A DNA stretch of 64,000 bases, taken from positions 2,728,001 to 2,792,000 of the forward strand of contig NZ_CP125655.1 in the NCBI RefSeq assembly GCF_030053835.1. The letters are read 5' to 3'. The notes below the pieces were generated by a model. That model saw nothing but the letters and a program-made list of their open reading frames with translations. It made no database searches and was not told the origin of the DNA. Each line of letters opens with the position of its first letter. Position 1 is the stretch's first letter. Source of the DNA: Cellulomonas sp. ES6. Lineage in GTDB: Bacteria; Actinomycetota; Actinomycetes; Actinomycetales; Cellulomonadaceae. Below are positions 22,554-31,132 of the stretch, piece after piece. A program made the translations under genes and the position numbers.

Positions 22554-23459
22554 ATGAGCGAGAGCGACGGGATCGACGAGGCCATCCGCGGCAGCATGCG
22601 GACCGCCATCACCGCGGCCGGGTACGCCGGCCAGCAGATCGCGCAGGCGATCGCGGACCGCGCGAAGGAGTCTGCGCACGCCAGCCACGAGCAGGCGCGA
22701 GCGCTGCAGGCCCGGTACGACGCCGAGCGCGCCGCGGCGCGCGCGCACGTCGCCGTGGTCGACCGGCAGGAGTGGTGGGAGACCGCCACGCCGGAGAAGA
22801 TCGCCCGGGTCTGGGAGACGGCGCAGGCCTGGCGCGAGCAGGATCCCGACATCGACCGAGCCGCGCAGCTCATCGAGCACCAGGTGCGAGAGCGTCACGG
22901 CGTCGACGCGGGACAGCTCGCCGAGCAGGTGCGCGCCGACCGGGTCTCCGAGGTGCGCGCGGCGGCCGAGCGGCGGTCCGAGTACGACCGCGCGCGCGAG
23001 TGGGCGCAGGAGCACGACCCTGCTCTGCTCGCCGGCCACGACCGGGCTCTGATGGGTTCGGACGACGCGCGCGAAGACGCTCGCACGCGCGAGCGGTTCG
23101 TGGAGACCTGGCGTGCGCGCACCGGCGCGACGGTAGACGGCGACGCGGCCCGGGCGGCCGCCCGCGTCGACGAGCTGACGGCGGGTGCAGTGCTCGCCGA
23201 GCCGCTTGAGGGAGCCGCGGCCCGCGTCGAGCTCGAGCGTGACGCAGACGTGCTGTACGACTCCGCCGAGCGCCGCCAGCAGCTCGCCGCCCGGCTTGAC
23301 GCCGCCGGCGTCGGCGCCGAGGCCAAGGAGGCCCGGCTGATCTCCGACGCCTCCCAGGCGGTGCCGGCGAACGAGGCGGTCGTGCGCGGCAAGAGCGCTC
23401 CGAAGGCCCGGCGGGCGCGGCCGCAGGGCCGCCAGCAGGACAAGTCGCTCAGCCGGTAG
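22554..23459 (+). CDS. Coiled-coil mobilisation-associated protein, 301 aa
   Basis: ATG after GAGGGAGAAGG. Almost entirely helical and rich in A, E, R and Q (RAKESAHASHEQARALQARY, RREWAQEHDP-like stretches), with a basic tail (KARRARPQGRQQ). It follows the relaxase on the same strand by 86 bases. Proteins of this type often accompany actinobacterial relaxases, but no function is established. A hairpin terminator follows. Confidence 0.65.
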   Translation: MSESDGIDEAIRGSMRTAITAAGYAGQQIAQAIADRAKESAHASHEQARALQARYDAERAAARAHVAVVDRQEWWETATPEKIARVWETAQAWREQDPDIDRAAQLIEHQVRERHGVDAGQLAEQVRADRVSEVRAAAERRSEYDRAREWAQEHDPALLAGHDRALMGSDDAREDARTRERFVETWRARTGATVDGDAARAAARVDELTAGAVLAEPLEGAAARVELERDADVLYDSAERRQQLAARLDAAGVGAEAKEARLISDASQAVPANEAVVRGKSAPKARRARPQGRQQDKSLSR

Positions 23460-23473
23460 AAGCGATCGCCGGG

Positions 23474-23509
23474 CGCAGCCGGGTGGCTCCATCGGGCTAC
23501 CCGGCTGCG
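23474..23509 (+). terminator. Terminator of the mob operon
   Basis: CGCAGCCGGGT (23474-23484) pairs with ACCCGGCTGCG (23499-23509); 14 bases after the stop. Confidence 0.75.
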
Positions 23510-23544
23510 GTGCGTTCACGACCCGCGGCGGGCATGCTGCCCGG

Positions 23545-24570
23545 ATGACACCCGACATCTCGCGAGGCCGAGGCGGCGCCGTGCGAGCGCCCGTCGACGT
23601 CGTGCTGGCGCGCGCGGTGGAGTCGCTCGACGAGACCACATCGCTGCCCGGCGGCACGTCCTGGGAACCCAAGTGGGACGGGTACCGGATCCTGGCCGCG
23701 GTCGATGCCGACCGAGGCCCGACGCTGTGGTCACGCCGAGGAACCGACCTGACCGCAGCGTTCCCCGACGTCGCTGCGGCGGTCGCCGAGCAGGTCCCCG
23801 CCGGAACCGTCCTCGACGGCGAGGTGGTCGTGTGGGCGGGGGAGCGGCTGCACTTCGCCGCGCTGCAGCGCCGGGTGGCCAGCCCACGCGCGGCCGGCCG
23901 CCTCGCCCGCGAGCAGCCGGCCAACCTCGTCGCCTTCGACGTGCTCGCCGCCGGCGACGTCGACCTGCGCGGCGAACCGTTCGCGCAGCGGCGGGCGCGC
24001 CTCGAGCAGCTCGGCAGCACCTGGCGGCCGCCGCTCACGCTGTCGCCCATCACCCAGGACCAGGCGGTCGCCGCGACATGGTTCCGGGACCTGGCCGTCG
24101 CCGGCATCGAGGGCCTGGTCGCCAAGGGCGCGAACCAGCTCTACCGCGGCGGGCAGCGCGACTGGCTCAAGGTCAAGCAGCGCAGCGTCCTGGACGTCGT
24201 GTGCGCCGCGGTGGTCGGCCCGCTCGCGCGGCCGTCGGTCGTCGTGGCCGGACTACCGATCGACGGCGCCCTGAAGATCGTGGGGCGCACCGTCCCGCTG
24301 TCCCCGCTCGCCGCGCGCGAGCTCGCACGCGTGCTGACCGCCGGCGACCCGGACGACCACCCGTGGCCGGAGGTGGTGTCCTCCGCCACGGTGAACGGGT
24401 TCGGTGCCAACCGGGAACCCGTCACGCTCACCCGCGTGCAGCCCGTCGTCGTCGAGGTCTCCGCGGACGTCGCGTGGTCGGGGCGGTCTTTTCGTCACCC
24501 GCTGCGCTACGTCCGTGAACGTCCAGACTTGCATCCGGGTGAGGTTTCCCCACCCTCGGCCAACGGGTAG
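23545..24570 (+). CDS. ATP-dependent DNA ligase domain protein, 341 aa
   Basis: Nucleotidyltransferase motif I is EPKWDGYR with K43 as the AMP acceptor. Further motifs: LWSRRGTDLT (III region), LDGEVVVW (IIIa), GIEGLVAKG (IV) and RDWLKVKQR (V). A C-terminal OB-fold part follows (VVSSATVNGFGANREPVTLT). The size and layout match stand-alone LigC/LigD-ligase type enzymes used in repair. It lies between the mob genes and the recombinase trio and could seal nicks after transfer or recombination; that link is inference. Confidence 0.85.
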   Translation: MTPDISRGRGGAVRAPVDVVLARAVESLDETTSLPGGTSWEPKWDGYRILAAVDADRGPTLWSRRGTDLTAAFPDVAAAVAEQVPAGTVLDGEVVVWAGERLHFAALQRRVASPRAAGRLAREQPANLVAFDVLAAGDVDLRGEPFAQRRARLEQLGSTWRPPLTLSPITQDQAVAATWFRDLAVAGIEGLVAKGANQLYRGGQRDWLKVKQRSVLDVVCAAVVGPLARPSVVVAGLPIDGALKIVGRTVPLSPLAARELARVLTAGDPDDHPWPEVVSSATVNGFGANREPVTLTRVQPVVVEVSADVAWSGRSFRHPLRYVRERPDLHPGEVSPPSANG

Positions 24571-24646
24571 ATCAGTAGATCAGCTCCGCAGTCTGAGCCG
24601 CGGCCGGCGCCGTGACAAGCGCCCCTTGTGTTGGTGACTCAATGTT

Positions 24647-25792
24647 GTGTTAGATGCAACCGTGAGCGACGCGACTGCTGGAGCCCCCGCAGGCGCCGCG
24701 CGCCTCGTGCTCGTCGAAGGCGTCGGCCTCCTTCACCCCGAGACCTCGGTCACCGACGCGATGCTCGACGGCTGGGCGCGACAGCAGCGCGTGCGGTTCC
24801 TCAAAGCGAGCACCGTCTCGCACCGAGTCCGAATGGTCCGGCGCATGATCGAATTCTCGAATCTGTACCCCTGGCAGTGGACCGCTCCCGAGGTCGAAGC
24901 GTTCGTCGTCGGTCAGTCCGGCGCCACCGCGGCCTCGACCATCCGTGCGTACACGGCGGACCTGCGCATGTTCCTCGAGTACCTGACCGACCCGCGCTAC
25001 GGGTGGGTGCCGGTCTGCCTGGAGCGCTTCGGTGAGGCCCCGCAGCAGGTGATCGACGAGTGGAACTCCGTCACCCACACCAGCGCGTACGAAGGCGCCC
25101 CGGGACGCAGACCCCTGACGTACCAAGAGGTCCAACGCCTGTTCGACGCGGCCGACGACATCGTCGAGGCAGTCCGCGCACGCAAGCGGAAGGGCGCGCT
25201 GGCAGCCCAACGGGACGCGGCGATCCTCAAGACGGTCTACGCCTACGGGCTCCGGCGCCGTGAGGCGTGGGGGCTGGATCTGAGTGACCTGCGACGCAAC
25301 CCCAAGGTGCCCGCCTTCGGCCAGTTCGGAGCTCTCTACGTGCGCTGGGGCAAGGCGAAGCGCGGAGGCACGCCGCGGCGGCGCACCGTGATGCTCGTCC
25401 CCGAGATGGACTGGATAGTGCCAGTCCTGGACCAGTGGCTGGAGGAGGTGCGGCCGAGGTTCGATCCCGGGCAGCACGCGGCGCTGTGGGCCACCGAACG
25501 TCGCAGCCGCCTCGACTGGCGAGGGATCAACGACGCCTTCGCCGAGGCCCGCGATGCCGCCGGGTTGGACAAGGAGCTCGACCTTCACTGCCTGCGGCAC
25601 TCGTACGTCACGCACCTCGTCGAGTTCGACTACCCCGAGCGCTTCGTCCAGGAGCAGGTCGGCCACGCGTACGCCGCCACCACGGCGATCTACACCGGCG
25701 TCTCGGACGCCTACCGAAACACCCTGCTGCGCCGGGCGATCGACGCCCACCAGCCCGACCTGTGGCTCGACCCCGAGGAAGGAAACTCGTGA
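24647..25792 (+). CDS. Tyrosine recombinase, 381 aa
   Basis: Two GTG starts are possible (24647, 24662); no clear ribosome-binding site, so the message may be leaderless. The N-terminal SAM-like domain (STVSHRVRMVRRMIEF, STIRAYTADLRMFLEYL) is followed by the catalytic domain with all key residues: GLRRRE (203-205), HCLRHSY (H314, R317), H340 and Y349 in AIYTGV. First of three overlapping genes. It probably integrates or excises this island, with the HTH protein and the degenerate recombinase as partners, as in Tn554-like or RIT-type triplets. Confidence 0.9.
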   Translation: MLDATVSDATAGAPAGAARLVLVEGVGLLHPETSVTDAMLDGWARQQRVRFLKASTVSHRVRMVRRMIEFSNLYPWQWTAPEVEAFVVGQSGATAASTIRAYTADLRMFLEYLTDPRYGWVPVCLERFGEAPQQVIDEWNSVTHTSAYEGAPGRRPLTYQEVQRLFDAADDIVEAVRARKRKGALAAQRDAAILKTVYAYGLRRREAWGLDLSDLRRNPKVPAFGQFGALYVRWGKAKRGGTPRRRTVMLVPEMDWIVPVLDQWLEEVRPRFDPGQHAALWATERRSRLDWRGINDAFAEARDAAGLDKELDLHCLRHSYVTHLVEFDYPERFVQEQVGHAYAATTAIYTGVSDAYRNTLLRRAIDAHQPDLWLDPEEGNS

Positions 25793-26121
25793 TCAAGAAG
25801 ATGGGCGTGGCCTGGGAGCTGCGGCTGCGCATGGCCGAGCGCGGACTGTTCGCGACGACGGACCTCGTTCCGCTGCTCGCCGAGCGCGGTGTCCATCTAT
25901 CCCGCGAGCAGGTCTACCGGCTCGTCACGTCGACCCCGCAACGACTCAGCATGGACGTTCTGGCGGCGCTCTGCGACATCCTCGGATGTCAACCCAACGA
26001 CCTCATCAAGGTGGTGGCCGTCGACGAGCAGGTCGCCAAGACCGGCACCCGGTCGTCGGGACCGGTCGGGCCGGGACCCGCCGTCCAACGGACACGGATT
26101 CGTCGACCTGACCTCGGCTGA
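25789..26121 (+). CDS. Small HTH (Xre-type) protein of the recombinase trio, 110 aa
   Basis: GTG overlaps the recombinase stop (GTGA). VAWELRLRMAERGLFATTDL, LLAERGVHLSREQVYRLVTS and LDVLAAL-like MDVLAALCDILGCQPNDLI form a Cro/C1-type HTH. It is held between two recombinase genes with one- to four-base overlaps, which implies a fixed stoichiometry and a structural or directional role in recombination. Confidence 0.8.
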   Translation: MIKKMGVAWELRLRMAERGLFATTDLVPLLAERGVHLSREQVYRLVTSTPQRLSMDVLAALCDILGCQPNDLIKVVAVDEQVAKTGTRSSGPVGPGPAVQRTRIRRPDLG

Positions 26122-27704
26122 TGGGCTCCGCGTCAGCAGCCACGAAGCCATGCGTGCGGACGCCGGTCCACTGTCCTGTGTGCGGTCAACTCCGCCTGTC
26201 CGCAGCCCGCTGGCCCGTCGGCCCCGTCTGCCACCCGTGCTACTCGCACGCCCGCCGCAACGCGGCTCCATGCGACTCCTGCTCGCAGGTCCGCGTGCTC
26301 GTCGGACACCCCGATGCCCCATCGGTCAGCCTGCTGAGCCCCACGCTCTGTGGCCCCTGCTCGGGCAGCGCCCGCTACTCCTACGCATGCCCACGCTGTG
26401 GTGGCTCCGAGGAGCCGTACAAGAACCTGCTCTGCGTGCGCTGCGCCGTCAGCGACCAGCTCACGACGATGTTCGGACCAGCGACGCCCGGGACGCCGGT
26501 CGCGGCGCTCACTCACGCACTTCGCGCGTGCCGCCGACCTCGCTCAGTCATGCGCTGGCTCACGAACCCGCGCGGGGGCGCCCGTGTGCTGCGAAGCCTG
26601 CTCGACGAGGGCATCGAGGTCAGTCACGACTCGCTCGACACCTTCGACGAACGCGAAGTGTGGTCGCTGCGTCGAATGCTCGTTGACCTCGAAGTCCTTC
26701 CCGAACGGCACGACCCCATCGCTCGGCTCGACGTCGTGCTGGAGAAGGTGACGGCAACGTCCGCGCCGAGCACCAGGGCGCTCGTGCGTGCGTACGCATC
26801 GTGGTGGCACCTACGACGCGCGCGGCGGCGCTACGAGCAGACTGGCAGGTTCACCTACAGCCAGTTCCGGAACGTCTGGGCGCGCCTGATGGCGGTGACC
26901 GCCTTCCTCGTCTGGCTCGACGAGAACGGCGCCGAGCTGGACGCCCTGGAGCAAGCCACGCTGGACCGCTGGCTCGACGACGTCACGAGCGACCAGCGCA
27001 GCGCGACCGGGGACTTCCTGCGTTGGGCCGGCCGGCGTCGCCTCGCCCCACGCCAACTGGCGGTCACCTATCCCGAGGCACGTGAGCCGACCATCGTGCT
27101 GACCGACGACGAGCGATGGGCTGAACTGCGACGGTGCCTCACCGACCGGACGATCCCCGTCGACGTCGCGACGGCGGGCGCGATGTTGCTCCTCTACGGA
27201 CTGCCCCTCATCCGCATCGCCGAGCTCACGAAGTCGAACCTCAACTCCGACCCCCGCACGGGCTCCGTCGACGGGTTCCGCCAGACCGCGGGCGGCCACC
27301 TGATCGAGGTCCCGCCAAGGCTCGGGCGCATGCTCGCGCAGCTGCCTGCCGACGTGGCGTCGAGGGGGACACCCCTGATCGAGTCGAGGGCGGGCGGTCC
27401 GGAGTGGCTGTTCCCCGGCAGGGGCGCCGGCGGCCACGTCACCTACACAGGCCTCGCTGAGCGCCTGCGGCGCCACGGGATCTCGGTGCGACAGTCCCGC
27501 AACGCAGCCCTCATCGGGCTCGCCGCCGACCTGCCCGCACCCGTGCTCCACGACCTGTTTGGACTCAGCATCGCCGCCTCGGTGAGATGGGCTCGCCGGG
27601 CCGGGCGTGACTGGACCGGGTATGTGGGCATCGTCAAGAAGAGCCAGAGCCAACGAGGAGGTCCGGCCGTCAGGAGTCCGTTCAACGCGTCAGGCGGTCG
27701 GTGA
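26121..27704 (+). CDS. Recombinase-like protein with N-terminal zinc fingers and degenerate catalytic site, 527 aa
   Basis: ATG shares one base with the previous stop (TGATG). The first ~115 residues contain five CxxC pairs (CPVCGQ, CHPC, CDSC, CGPC, CPRCGG, CVRC), probably two or three zinc ribbons. The rest follows the tyrosine-recombinase fold (core-binding TYSQFRNVWARLMAVTAFL; LYGLPLIRIAELTKSNL; GISVRQSRNAALIGLAADL), but the HxxR box reads VRQSR and no tyrosine is seen in the expected place near SVRWARRAGRDW. It is thus likely a non-catalytic partner of the first recombinase. Confidence 0.7.
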   Translation: MGSASAATKPCVRTPVHCPVCGQLRLSAARWPVGPVCHPCYSHARRNAAPCDSCSQVRVLVGHPDAPSVSLLSPTLCGPCSGSARYSYACPRCGGSEEPYKNLLCVRCAVSDQLTTMFGPATPGTPVAALTHALRACRRPRSVMRWLTNPRGGARVLRSLLDEGIEVSHDSLDTFDEREVWSLRRMLVDLEVLPERHDPIARLDVVLEKVTATSAPSTRALVRAYASWWHLRRARRRYEQTGRFTYSQFRNVWARLMAVTAFLVWLDENGAELDALEQATLDRWLDDVTSDQRSATGDFLRWAGRRRLAPRQLAVTYPEAREPTIVLTDDERWAELRRCLTDRTIPVDVATAGAMLLLYGLPLIRIAELTKSNLNSDPRTGSVDGFRQTAGGHLIEVPPRLGRMLAQLPADVASRGTPLIESRAGGPEWLFPGRGAGGHVTYTGLAERLRRHGISVRQSRNAALIGLAADLPAPVLHDLFGLSIAASVRWARRAGRDWTGYVGIVKKSQSQRGGPAVRSPFNASGGR

Positions 27705-28016
27705 CCCGGTCCGGTCCCGGAGCGCCTTCGCCAGCTTCTTGCGGGGCAGACGGCCGGAGGAGAAGTACTGCCCGTCGAGCAGGACCAGCGGGTTCATCGC
27801 CGGCCGGTGCCCGGCGATGAGTGCGCGCCCCTCGTCACTGTCGATGTCGACGACGCGGATCACGAGCGGGGTCTGCTGGGACATGGCGGTCAGGGCGTGC
27901 TTCGCGTCGTCGCAGAAGTGGCACGCGGGGGCCTGCACGACGGTGATGACGGGCAGGTCAGACGGCGTGGTGGACACGGGACTCCTCGGGCTGGGTCGGA
28001 TCGACGGGCGGTTCAT
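27690..28016 (-). CDS. Glutaredoxin-like protein, 108 aa
   Basis: VVQAPACHFCDDAKHAL carries a CxxC redox pair, and HRPAMNPLVLLDGQYFSSGRL supplies the cis-Pro and final strand. It is a paralogue of the protein at 34054 (PACHLCD, HRPAMSPLVLLDG). The gene follows the LytM gene by four bases and its end overlaps the end of the recombinase-like gene by 15 bases, so the metal island abuts the recombinase trio without a gap. Confidence 0.8.
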   Translation of the reverse strand: MNRPSIRPSPRSPVSTTPSDLPVITVVQAPACHFCDDAKHALTAMSQQTPLVIRVVDIDSDEGRALIAGHRPAMNPLVLLDGQYFSSGRLPRKKLAKALRDRTGSPTA

Positions 28017-28020
28017 GTGG

Positions 28021-29433
28021 TCAACGCAGGCCCAGGAGCGGGGCGGGGTCGACGGTCTTGCCGCCGACGTACACCTCGAAGTGGAGATGACACGCCCCGG
28101 ACAGCCCGGTGTTCCCGGAGTAGCCGATGAGCTGGCCCCGGCTAACCTGCTGGCCCGAGGACACGACAGATCGGGTCAGGTGGTTCGAGCTGCTCATCAG
28201 CGACTGCCCGTTCACGGTGCCGTAGTTGAGCATGACCTGGTTCCCGAAGCCGTTGCGCCATTCCGACCACTGGACCGTGCCGTCGCGCGGGGCGTAGAGC
28301 GGGGTGTTGCAGTAGGTGCGCAGGTCGATGCCGGCGTGCAGCCGGTAGTACCCGAGGATCGGGTGCAGGCGCATGCCGTAGTTCGACGTGACGTACATAG
28401 GGTCGATCGAGGTCGGGTTGGAGAACAAGACGCCGCTGGACGCGGGCGGTGCGACCGGCTGTGCCGCCTGCCCGGGGGCGGGATTCGGAGCGGGGTGGAC
28501 CGGTGCTGCGGGCGCTTGCTGCCGCGCCGCCGCCTCCTCCTGCGCGGCGATCTGCGCGATCTCGGCCTCGGCGGCCGCGCGGATCGAGTCGGCCGCAGCC
28601 TGCTCCGCCTGCGCCTGGCCGCGCATGCCCTCGATGCGTTGCGCTGCGGCACTCTGGTCTGCGACCGCCTGCTGCAGTGCGATGGTCTGGGTCTGCTGCT
28701 CGGCTCGTGCAGCTTCAGCAGCCTCCGCCTGCGCCTCGGCCGCCGCCTCCATCTCGGTCAGGGTGCCGACGACGGCAGCCAGCCGGGCCTGACCTGTGCG
28801 GGCGTTCGCTTCGAGCACGACGAGCTCCTCGAGCGCACGACTCTGCAGTCGCTGTGCGGTCGCGACCGTCTCCGCGCGGTCGACGAAGTCCTCCAGGCTC
28901 GCCGCGCCGACGACGACCTCGAGCGCCGCGGTCGATCCCGAGCCCTGGTAGGCGCTCCTGGCGAGCTGTGCGATCGTCGAGCGGACTTCCGCGCGGCGCG
29001 CGGCGTCGGTGTCCAGTTCGTCCTGGAGCGTCTCGCGCAGACCCACGGTGTCCTCGAGTCTGCTCTGCGCGAGAGTGGCCGTGCGTTGGGCGGAATCGGC
29101 CTGGACGGTCGCGGCGTCGAGTGCCGCCTGCGCGGCGGGAAGCCGCGCCTTCGTCTCCTCAAGGGTGAGCACCGCCTGAGCGAGATCCGCCGAGAGCTCC
29201 TCGACCGACTCCTGCAGCAGCTCGTACTGGCGCTCTGCGGCGTCGGCGCGCTGCTGAGCGGCGCGCTGCTTGTCGTCGAGGGTGTCCCCGGCCGCGCTGT
29301 CGACGGGCGCGAGAGCCGCGGTGAGCGTGAGCACCGCGGCCGCGGCGAACCCGGCGGGCGCGAACCTGCGCTGGCGAGTGCGCCGGGCGCCAGATGCTGC
29401 CCTGCAGGTGGGCTCTCGAGCGACCATCACCAT
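28021..29433 (-). CDS. Secreted M23/LytM-type murein hydrolase with coiled coil, 470 aa
   Basis: A basic N-terminus and hydrophobic stretch (FAAAAVLTLTAALAPVDSAAG) form a signal peptide. Residues about 50-300 are long coiled coils as in EnvC/NlpD or RipA-like proteins. The C-terminal LytM domain has the zinc-site pattern RLHAGIDL and CHLHFEVY, so it should be an active glycyl-glycine-type or DD-endopeptidase. The coiled coil usually mediates regulation by a membrane complex. It is co-transcribed with the small membrane protein upstream and the glutaredoxin downstream. Confidence 0.85.
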   Translation of the reverse strand: MVMVAREPTCRAASGARRTRQRRFAPAGFAAAAVLTLTAALAPVDSAAGDTLDDKQRAAQQRADAAERQYELLQESVEELSADLAQAVLTLEETKARLPAAQAALDAATVQADSAQRTATLAQSRLEDTVGLRETLQDELDTDAARRAEVRSTIAQLARSAYQGSGSTAALEVVVGAASLEDFVDRAETVATAQRLQSRALEELVVLEANARTGQARLAAVVGTLTEMEAAAEAQAEAAEAARAEQQTQTIALQQAVADQSAAAQRIEGMRGQAQAEQAAADSIRAAAEAEIAQIAAQEEAAARQQAPAAPVHPAPNPAPGQAAQPVAPPASSGVLFSNPTSIDPMYVTSNYGMRLHPILGYYRLHAGIDLRTYCNTPLYAPRDGTVQWSEWRNGFGNQVMLNYGTVNGQSLMSSSNHLTRSVVSSGQQVSRGQLIGYSGNTGLSGACHLHFEVYVGGKTVDPAPLLGLR

Positions 29434-29663
29434 CGGTTCACCGGGGCATTCGAGGCGGCTGCGTCGAGATCCGCCCGCAGGCGCCGGTACAGGTCGATGT
29501 CGATCTCACTCGAAGCCAGCCACTCATCGAGCGCGGCACGCGGCGTGCTCGCAGCGCGGGACGGGAACAACCGCGAGACAGCCCACACCGCCAACGCGAC
29601 GACCGCGACCCACACGCAGCCCATGACGACCCATCCGAGGGCACTCATCTGGCACCACCACAT
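29427..29663 (-). CDS. Small membrane protein with SHOCT-like tail, 78 aa
   Basis: One transmembrane helix (LGWVVMGCVWVAVVALAVWAV) followed by PRAALDEWLASSEIDIDLYR, a short helical motif of the SHOCT kind. Start at 29663 after GGGGGG; an ATG at 29648 is possible. Its end overlaps the LytM gene start by seven bases. Such proteins are common in copper operons of actinobacteria; the role is unknown. Confidence 0.65.
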   Translation of the reverse strand: MWWCQMSALGWVVMGCVWVAVVALAVWAVSRLFPSRAASTPRAALDEWLASSEIDIDLYRRLRADLDAAASNAPVNRW

Positions 29664-29744
29664 CCCCCCGCGCTCCTCACCGGTCGACTCCTGCTCCGCA
29701 TGCCCTCAAGCCTCTCGGCGCGCGGTCAAGTCTTCGCGGTCGCG

Positions 29745-29766
29745 GCATGAAGGTCTGATCAAGATG
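29745..29766. promoter_or_regulatory. Tandem 11-bp box, site A (putative response-regulator site)
   Basis: GCATGAAGGTC followed directly by TGATCAAGATG: two copies of the (G)AT(G/C)AAG core 11 bases apart, matching the boxes at 32050, 36862, 38801 and 56937. It lies between the divergent SHOCT-like and YibE/F genes. Confidence 0.55.
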
Positions 29767-29865
29767 GCCGGTTCCGGGACCAACGGCACGGCCGGTGACC
29801 GGGTGCGGCTCCCTACCGTGTGCCCGCCGCCGGGCGCCTGACCCGGGGCTGGATGGGGTCAAGTT

Positions 29866-31089
29866 GTGAGTCGCCCTCGGAACCGGCTGACGGTCGTCGT
29901 CAGCGCCGTGCTCATCCCGCTGCTGGTGCTGGCCGTGGCAGCCATGGCCGCGACCTGGCCCGGTGAACGACGCCAGACCGCGCGGGTCATCGAGCCCGTC
30001 GAGGTGCAGTACCCGACGGCCGTGGTCACCGGGACCGCCCAGGAGAGCTGCCAGGGGACCGTCGAGGACCAGCGACCGGACGGCAGCATCCCGGAGACGG
30101 TCACCTGCCTGCGCGTCAGTGCCGACGTGACCAGCGGCCCGCAGGCCGGACGGAGCATTCAGATCTGGGCCACCGCCACGTTGACCCCGGACGACGTGGG
30201 CGCGGGCACCCGCATCGTGGTGGAGTGGTATCCCGCGACCCAGACCGACGACGAGGTGTGGGCGTGGCACGACTTCCAGCGCAGCCTGCCGCTCGGTGCG
30301 CTCCTGGCTCTCTTCGCGATCTCCATCGTGCTCGTCGCCGGCTACCGAGGAGCCAGGGCGCTGCTGGGCCTCATCGCCGCGTTCGCCGTGATCGGCGTCT
30401 ACGTCCTGCCAGCGCTGCTCGCCGGCGAGAACGCGGTCGTCGTGGCGCTGGCGGCCTCGACCGTCATCATGACCGCCGTGCTGTACCTGGCGCACGGGCT
30501 CTCGCTGCGCACCTCCACCGCGCTGATCGGGACGCTGGCCGGCCTGGCCCTGACCACAGGGCTCGGCGCCCTCGGGGCGCGATGGGCGCACCTGTCCGGG
30601 GTGACCAGCGAGGACGACTACCGGCTGGCGCAGCTACTCGGCGACGTCGGCGCTGTCTCCCTGCGAAGCCTGTTCCTCGCCGGGCTCGTCCTCGCAGGCC
30701 TCGGCGTGCTCAACGACGTCACCATCACGCAGGCCTCGGCGGTCTGGGAGCTGCGCGCCGCGTCCCCGCACGCCACGCGGCTCGAGCTGTTCCGCGGCGG
30801 GATGCGGATCGGGCGCGACCACATCGCCTCCACGGTCTACACCATCGCGTTCGCGTACACCGGCGCATCGCTGCCGGTCCTGCTGCTGCTGCTCATCTAC
30901 CAGCTGCCGCTGCTCTCGACCCTGACCAGCGGGCAGTTCGCCGCCGAGATCGTGCGCACCGCGGTGTCCTCCGTCGGGCTCGTCCTGGCGATCCCGCTCA
31001 CGACGGCCATCGCCGTCGTGGTCGTGACAGCGACCGGCGCAACCGTTCCCCGACACAGCCTCAGCCACGGCCACAGCCACGCGATGTGA
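29866..31089 (+). CDS. YibE/F-family membrane protein, 407 aa
   Basis: GTG start. An N-terminal membrane anchor and a soluble region (residues 30-135) are followed by seven or eight transmembrane helices. The C-terminal half shows the YibE/F pattern (GVLNDVTITQASAVWEL, RIGRDHIASTVYTIAFAYTGASLP). The tail ends in HSLSHGHSHAM, a likely metal-binding cluster. The substrate of this family is not known. It often occurs near metal and envelope-stress genes, as here. Confidence 0.85.
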   Translation: MSRPRNRLTVVVSAVLIPLLVLAVAAMAATWPGERRQTARVIEPVEVQYPTAVVTGTAQESCQGTVEDQRPDGSIPETVTCLRVSADVTSGPQAGRSIQIWATATLTPDDVGAGTRIVVEWYPATQTDDEVWAWHDFQRSLPLGALLALFAISIVLVAGYRGARALLGLIAAFAVIGVYVLPALLAGENAVVVALAASTVIMTAVLYLAHGLSLRTSTALIGTLAGLALTTGLGALGARWAHLSGVTSEDDYRLAQLLGDVGAVSLRSLFLAGLVLAGLGVLNDVTITQASAVWELRAASPHATRLELFRGGMRIGRDHIASTVYTIAFAYTGASLPVLLLLLIYQLPLLSTLTSGQFAAEIVRTAVSSVGLVLAIPLTTAIAVVVVTATGATVPRHSLSHGHSHAM

Positions 31090-31132
31090 GAGCGGTGGGG
31101 CGGCTCAGCGCACCGGGGCTTCCGCTGCGCTA

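Noticed and set aside
27607..29841. 744-codon plus-strand frame opposite the LytM gene
   Set aside because: Antisense to a gene with signal peptide, coiled coil and LytM motifs; no recognisable motif.
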